Shown in pieces: positions 61,628-64,000 of a stretch of DNA of 64,000 nucleotides. Under the pieces are notes generated by a model. That model saw only the letters and a list, made by a program, of their open reading frames with translations. It was not told the origin of the DNA and did no database searches. Position numbers and translations under genes: made by a program. The stretch is from an uncultured Clostridia bacterium (lineage in GTDB: Bacteria > Bacillota > Clostridia > Lachnospirales > CAG-274), in assembly GCA_947591605.1 (NCBI GenBank), contig CANQDF010000002.1:62001-126000 (forward strand), read 5' to 3'. Within the stretch, counting starts at the first letter, position 1. Each line of letters begins with the position of its first letter.

Positions 61628-61660
61628 GGGGATGCCGCTTTATGACATCCCCAATTTTTA
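61628..61660. terminator. Bidirectional terminator between Rrf2 and thiI genes
   Basis: GGGGATG / CATCCCC stem followed by AATTTTT on the plus strand. The minus strand also has a T-rich tail. Confidence 0.75.
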
Positions 61661-62872
61661 TGTATTCACAGAGTCGGTGTGTACGGTATTTTGGCAGTTT
61701 ATTTCCTCCCTCCGGGCTACGACTGTTTTAAGCATATCTTCAAGCCCTTCCAGTTTTGTTTTTTCCATTTTTTCTATTATGCTCTTCTTGGGCTTGGTTT
61801 CGGGGTGCTTTGGTACAAAAACCGTGCAGCAGTCCTCATAAGGACGTATGGATATGTCATAGGTACCTATTTTTCTTGCAATATCCACAATATCCTGCTT
61901 GTCCATAGCGCACAGCGGCCTTAAAACGGGCATTGAGGAGGCTGCGCTGTCTATGGCGTTTATTGCCTCCATTGTCTGGCTTGCCACCTGCCCTATGCTG
62001 TCGCCCGTCACAAGTGCAAGCGAGCCCGTTTCAAGAGCTGTAAGCTCGGCAGACCTCAGCATGGCACGCTTTAAAAACAGGGTTATCTTTTCCGGAGGCA
62101 CACTCTCGTATATTTTGAGCTGAACCTCGGTAAACGGTATTACAAAAAGCTTTACTCCGCCCGTAAATACGGCTAATCTTTGGGCAAGGTCAATTACCTT
62201 TTGCTTTGCTCTCTCGGAGGTGTAGGGCGGTGAATCAAAGTAAACCGCTTCTATCTCCACGCCACGCCTTGCAACGGTAAATGCCGCAACGGGGCTGTCG
62301 ATACCGCCGCTCATCAGCACTGTCGCCCTGCCCGAGCTGCCAGTTGGCAGGCCGCCGACCGCCTTTATAAAACCGCAGTATATGTAAATGCTGTTCCTTA
62401 TCTCTATATATATGACTGCCTGCGGGTCATGCACATCCACCCTAAGCCCCTCAATATCGCTGTTTAATATATAGCCGCCTACGGCAGCTGATACCTCGTT
62501 GCCGGTGAGCGGATATTTTTTGTCGGAGCGCTTTGTAATTGCCTTAAAGGATATGTTGCCCGAGGGATACTTGCTTTTGAACACCTCGTAACCCAGCCTC
62601 TGCAAATGCTCTATGCTGCGCTCCTCCGTTTCCGTACAGGGGCATACCGCCGTAACGCCAAGGGTGGTCACCACACGGGGTATCACCTCGTCATAGTCAA
62701 ACTCCCCCTCCTCGTTTACAACAAGCAGCCTGCCCTGCTCCTTGTATACACGGTAGCCCGGCAGATCCGCCAGCCTGCCTATTATGGTTTTTATGAGCCT
62801 GTTTTCCACAAGATAGCGGTTGCTGCCCCTTGTGGCTATCTCTCCGTATTTTACAAGCAAAACATTGCGCAT
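61658..62872 (-). CDS. thiI: tRNA 4-thiouridine synthase ThiI
   Basis: 404 residues, the rhodanese-free length as in Bacillus. The N-terminal ferredoxin-like and THUMP domains (LLVKYGEIATRGSNR, YPSGNISFKAITKRSDKKYPL) precede the PP-loop pyrophosphatase with SGGIDSPVAAF (about 187-197). It adenylates U8 of tRNA and transfers sulfur from a cysteine desulfurase, giving s4U8. A role in thiamine synthesis is possible. The ATG is preceded by AGGACAAT on the minus strand. The AlkD-like gene upstream ends 11 bp away, so the two probably share a transcript. Confidence 0.95.
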   Translation of the reverse strand: MRNVLLVKYGEIATRGSNRYLVENRLIKTIIGRLADLPGYRVYKEQGRLLVVNEEGEFDYDEVIPRVVTTLGVTAVCPCTETEERSIEHLQRLGYEVFKSKYPSGNISFKAITKRSDKKYPLTGNEVSAAVGGYILNSDIEGLRVDVHDPQAVIYIEIRNSIYIYCGFIKAVGGLPTGSSGRATVLMSGGIDSPVAAFTVARRGVEIEAVYFDSPPYTSERAKQKVIDLAQRLAVFTGGVKLFVIPFTEVQLKIYESVPPEKITLFLKRAMLRSAELTALETGSLALVTGDSIGQVASQTMEAINAIDSAASSMPVLRPLCAMDKQDIVDIARKIGTYDISIRPYEDCCTVFVPKHPETKPKKSIIEKMEKTKLEGLEDMLKTVVARREEINCQNTVHTDSVNT

Positions 62873-62883
62873 ATTGTCCTCCC

Positions 62884-63543
62884 TTAAATATACTTTTCAG
62901 CCTCTCTTATACCGAGCTTATCCATATCCTTACGGTACTTTTCAATAAATTCTCTTACCCGGACGGGATTTGTTTTGGAATATTCTCTAAGGCTCCAGCC
63001 TATTGCCTTATTTATAAAAAATTCCCTGCTGCCGAGATTGTTTAAGATTATCTTTTCAAGCAGTGCGGTGTCGGTTTTATCCTTTCTTGAAAGCTGACAG
63101 TCTATCGCCGTTCTGCGGAGCCATATATCCTCGTCGAGTGACCAGTCGAGCATAAGCGTATTTATCCTTTCGTCCGTCAGACCTATATCTCCGACTATAG
63201 TATCAAAGCCGTCCACCGTGTCCCACCAAGATTCCGTCTGTATATATCTTTTTATACGGGGCACATCGTCATACGCAAGACGACCGCCGACCGCCGCAAG
63301 AGCATCTATAACAAAGTACTTAAACTCCCTGTGACTGTCCGAATAGCACCTGTCCAAAACATCATAGCACGCCCTGCCGCCGCTTTTTATTTCTTTTATT
63401 ATATCATTGTAAAGCGCCCTGCGCTCCGGAGTGGGCAGACCGTAAAAAGCAAACCGGTTTTTCATATAAGCCGACATTTTTTTTGCCTTATTATCGTCCG
63501 CCTCTGCCTCGAACCTCCGATTTAATTCCGCATAAATATTCAT
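62884..63543 (-). CDS. AlkD-like DNA alkylation repair glycosylase
   Basis: 219 residues from ATG 63543 (GAGGTAAAACAA); the longer frame to 63579 lacks a ribosome binding site. HEAT-like repeat glycosylase. The AlkD active-site set is visible: SWWDTVD (Trp and Asp, about 104-110) and DIWLRRTAI (Arg, about 140). GREFKYFVIDAL and FINKAIGWSLREYSKTNP are typical of the family. It removes alkylated bases such as 3-methyladenine or 7-methylguanine without base flipping. It probably shares the thiI transcript. The antitoxin gene lies 85 bp upstream. Confidence 0.9.
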   Translation of the reverse strand: MNIYAELNRRFEAEADDNKAKKMSAYMKNRFAFYGLPTPERRALYNDIIKEIKSGGRACYDVLDRCYSDSHREFKYFVIDALAAVGGRLAYDDVPRIKRYIQTESWWDTVDGFDTIVGDIGLTDERINTLMLDWSLDEDIWLRRTAIDCQLSRKDKTDTALLEKIILNNLGSREFFINKAIGWSLREYSKTNPVRVREFIEKYRKDMDKLGIREAEKYI

Positions 63544-63628
63544 TTGTTTTACCTCGTGTAATGTCTTGTTTTTACGCAATAACCAAGCTTAGGCTTGCTC
63601 CTGCGGATCTGATATATTGCAGAGGCTG

Positions 63629-63901
63629 TTATATAAGCTCAATTTTTAATGTTTTATCAAGCCCCTTTGCAAGAGCCTCCAACGTACTTATGCTTGGTAC
63701 GCAGGCGCCGCTTTCAATACGGCTTATGTTTGACTGTCTTATTCCCGACAGCTCGGATAACTGCTTTTGCGTCATATTTTTTTCACTTCTGGCGGCAATC
63801 AGCATTTTTGCGATCTGATATTCCGTTTCGGATATTTCCCATTCCCTTTTAAAATTTTCATCCTGCATACTTTCATTCAAAATTTCTTCAAAGTCATTCA
63901 T
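63629..63901 (-). CDS. Xre/HigA-type antitoxin (HTH)
   Basis: 90 residues from ATG 63901, preceded by AAAGGAGAG; the in-frame ATG at 63919 lies before this ribosome binding site. A short acidic N-terminal region (FEEILNESMQDENFKREWEISETE) is followed by HTH_3 (about 40-88): MTQKQLSELSGIRQSNISRIESGACVPSISTLEALAKGLDKTLKIEL. This organisation, with an overlapping RelE-like gene just upstream, is typical of HigA antitoxins, which neutralise the toxin and repress the operon. Confidence 0.9.
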   Translation of the reverse strand: MNDFEEILNESMQDENFKREWEISETEYQIAKMLIAARSEKNMTQKQLSELSGIRQSNISRIESGACVPSISTLEALAKGLDKTLKIELI

Positions 63902-64000
63902 ATTTTGCTCTCCTTTCATAATCTCTTTTATACTCCTCGGCTTTTTTCAGTTCCGATTCGGGAGTTTTTTGAGTTTTTTTAACAAAACCGTTTGTCATTA
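63894..64000 (-). CDS. HigB/RelE-family (Gp49-like) toxin, C-terminal fragment (truncated by window end)
   Basis: The visible C terminus (about 34 residues, including NGFVKKTQKTPESELKKAEEY) matches the end of Gp49-like RelE-superfamily toxins, where NGFxKKTQKTP is a common signature. It reads on the minus strand into the antitoxin start, with stop TGA at 63894-63896 overlapping the antitoxin's first codons by 8 bp. The toxin-first order is that of HigBA. The toxin would be a ribosome-dependent mRNA interferase. The N-terminal part is beyond the window. Confidence 0.75.
   Translation of the reverse strand, partial: MTNGFVKKTQKTPESELKKAEEYKRDYERRAKYE

Overview
The window looks like chromosomal DNA from an anaerobic, low-to-mid-GC Bacillota of class Clostridia. 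Supporting signs are a T-box in front of serS, NrdD/NrdG anaerobic ribonucleotide reductase, a flavodiiron protein, an iron alcohol dehydrogenase, a very large acyl-CoA-dehydratase-type activase, a SpoVB/MurJ-like flippase and Gram-positive promoters and ribosome binding sites. Isoleucine is very often encoded by AUA. No rRNA, phage, transposase or CRISPR array is visible. A parB end followed at once by a perfect parS palindrome suggests the window lies near the replication origin.

Layout. 1-8.2 kb: parB end, parS, DUF4446 gene, T-box and serS, a secreted copper-amine-oxidase-N protein, enolase (minus), a WYL regulator, an intergenic stretch with a structured repeat and a probable small RNA, and a secreted SH3/NlpC-P60 hydrolase (minus). 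8.5-15 kb: ftsH-luxS, asp23-recG, tRNA-Phe, tRNA-Gly, mscS and a DUF951 gene, then 0.6 kb made almost entirely of hairpins. 15.5-30 kb (minus): the nrdD-nrdG-(YcxB-like)-dut operon, with two tandem-repeat arrays between nrdD and nrdG and NrdR-like boxes plus a DnaA-box cluster at its promoter; then an iron alcohol dehydrogenase, the 1423-residue activase with a hairpin-rich leader, a lipid flippase and typA. 30-36.5 kb: ketopantoate-reductase-like gene, an unknown membrane protein, a YibE/F protein (minus), and an orphan solute-binding lipoprotein paired with a membrane c-di-GMP phosphodiesterase. 36.7-47.8 kb: miaB-ylbF/ricA-mutS-mutL, a second NrdG-like activase, a site-2-protease homologue that has lost its catalytic residues, scpA-scpB, dacF, rluB and a small unknown gene. 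48-56 kb: flavodiiron protein, phosphofructokinase, ppx-ppk (polyphosphate), a MATE exporter and an HTH regulator. 56-64 kb: a DUF4914 PEPCK-like protein, yycJ and murA (minus), an Rrf2 regulator, thiI, an AlkD-like glycosylase and a HigB/HigA-type toxin-antitoxin pair cut by the window edge.

Most genes are core housekeeping (DNA segregation and repair, tRNA modification, cell wall, dNTP supply, glycolysis). The least explained signals are mostly non-coding: the nrdD-nrdG arrays, a promoter-to-terminator small RNA at about 6.81-6.96 kb, a dispersed structured repeat with a covarying stem, and the DnaA boxes at nrdD. Among proteins the most notable are the SBP/EAL pair, the dead site-2 protease, the giant activase and the PEPCK-like DUF4914 protein. 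All functions are inferred from reading sequence; no search or folding program was run.
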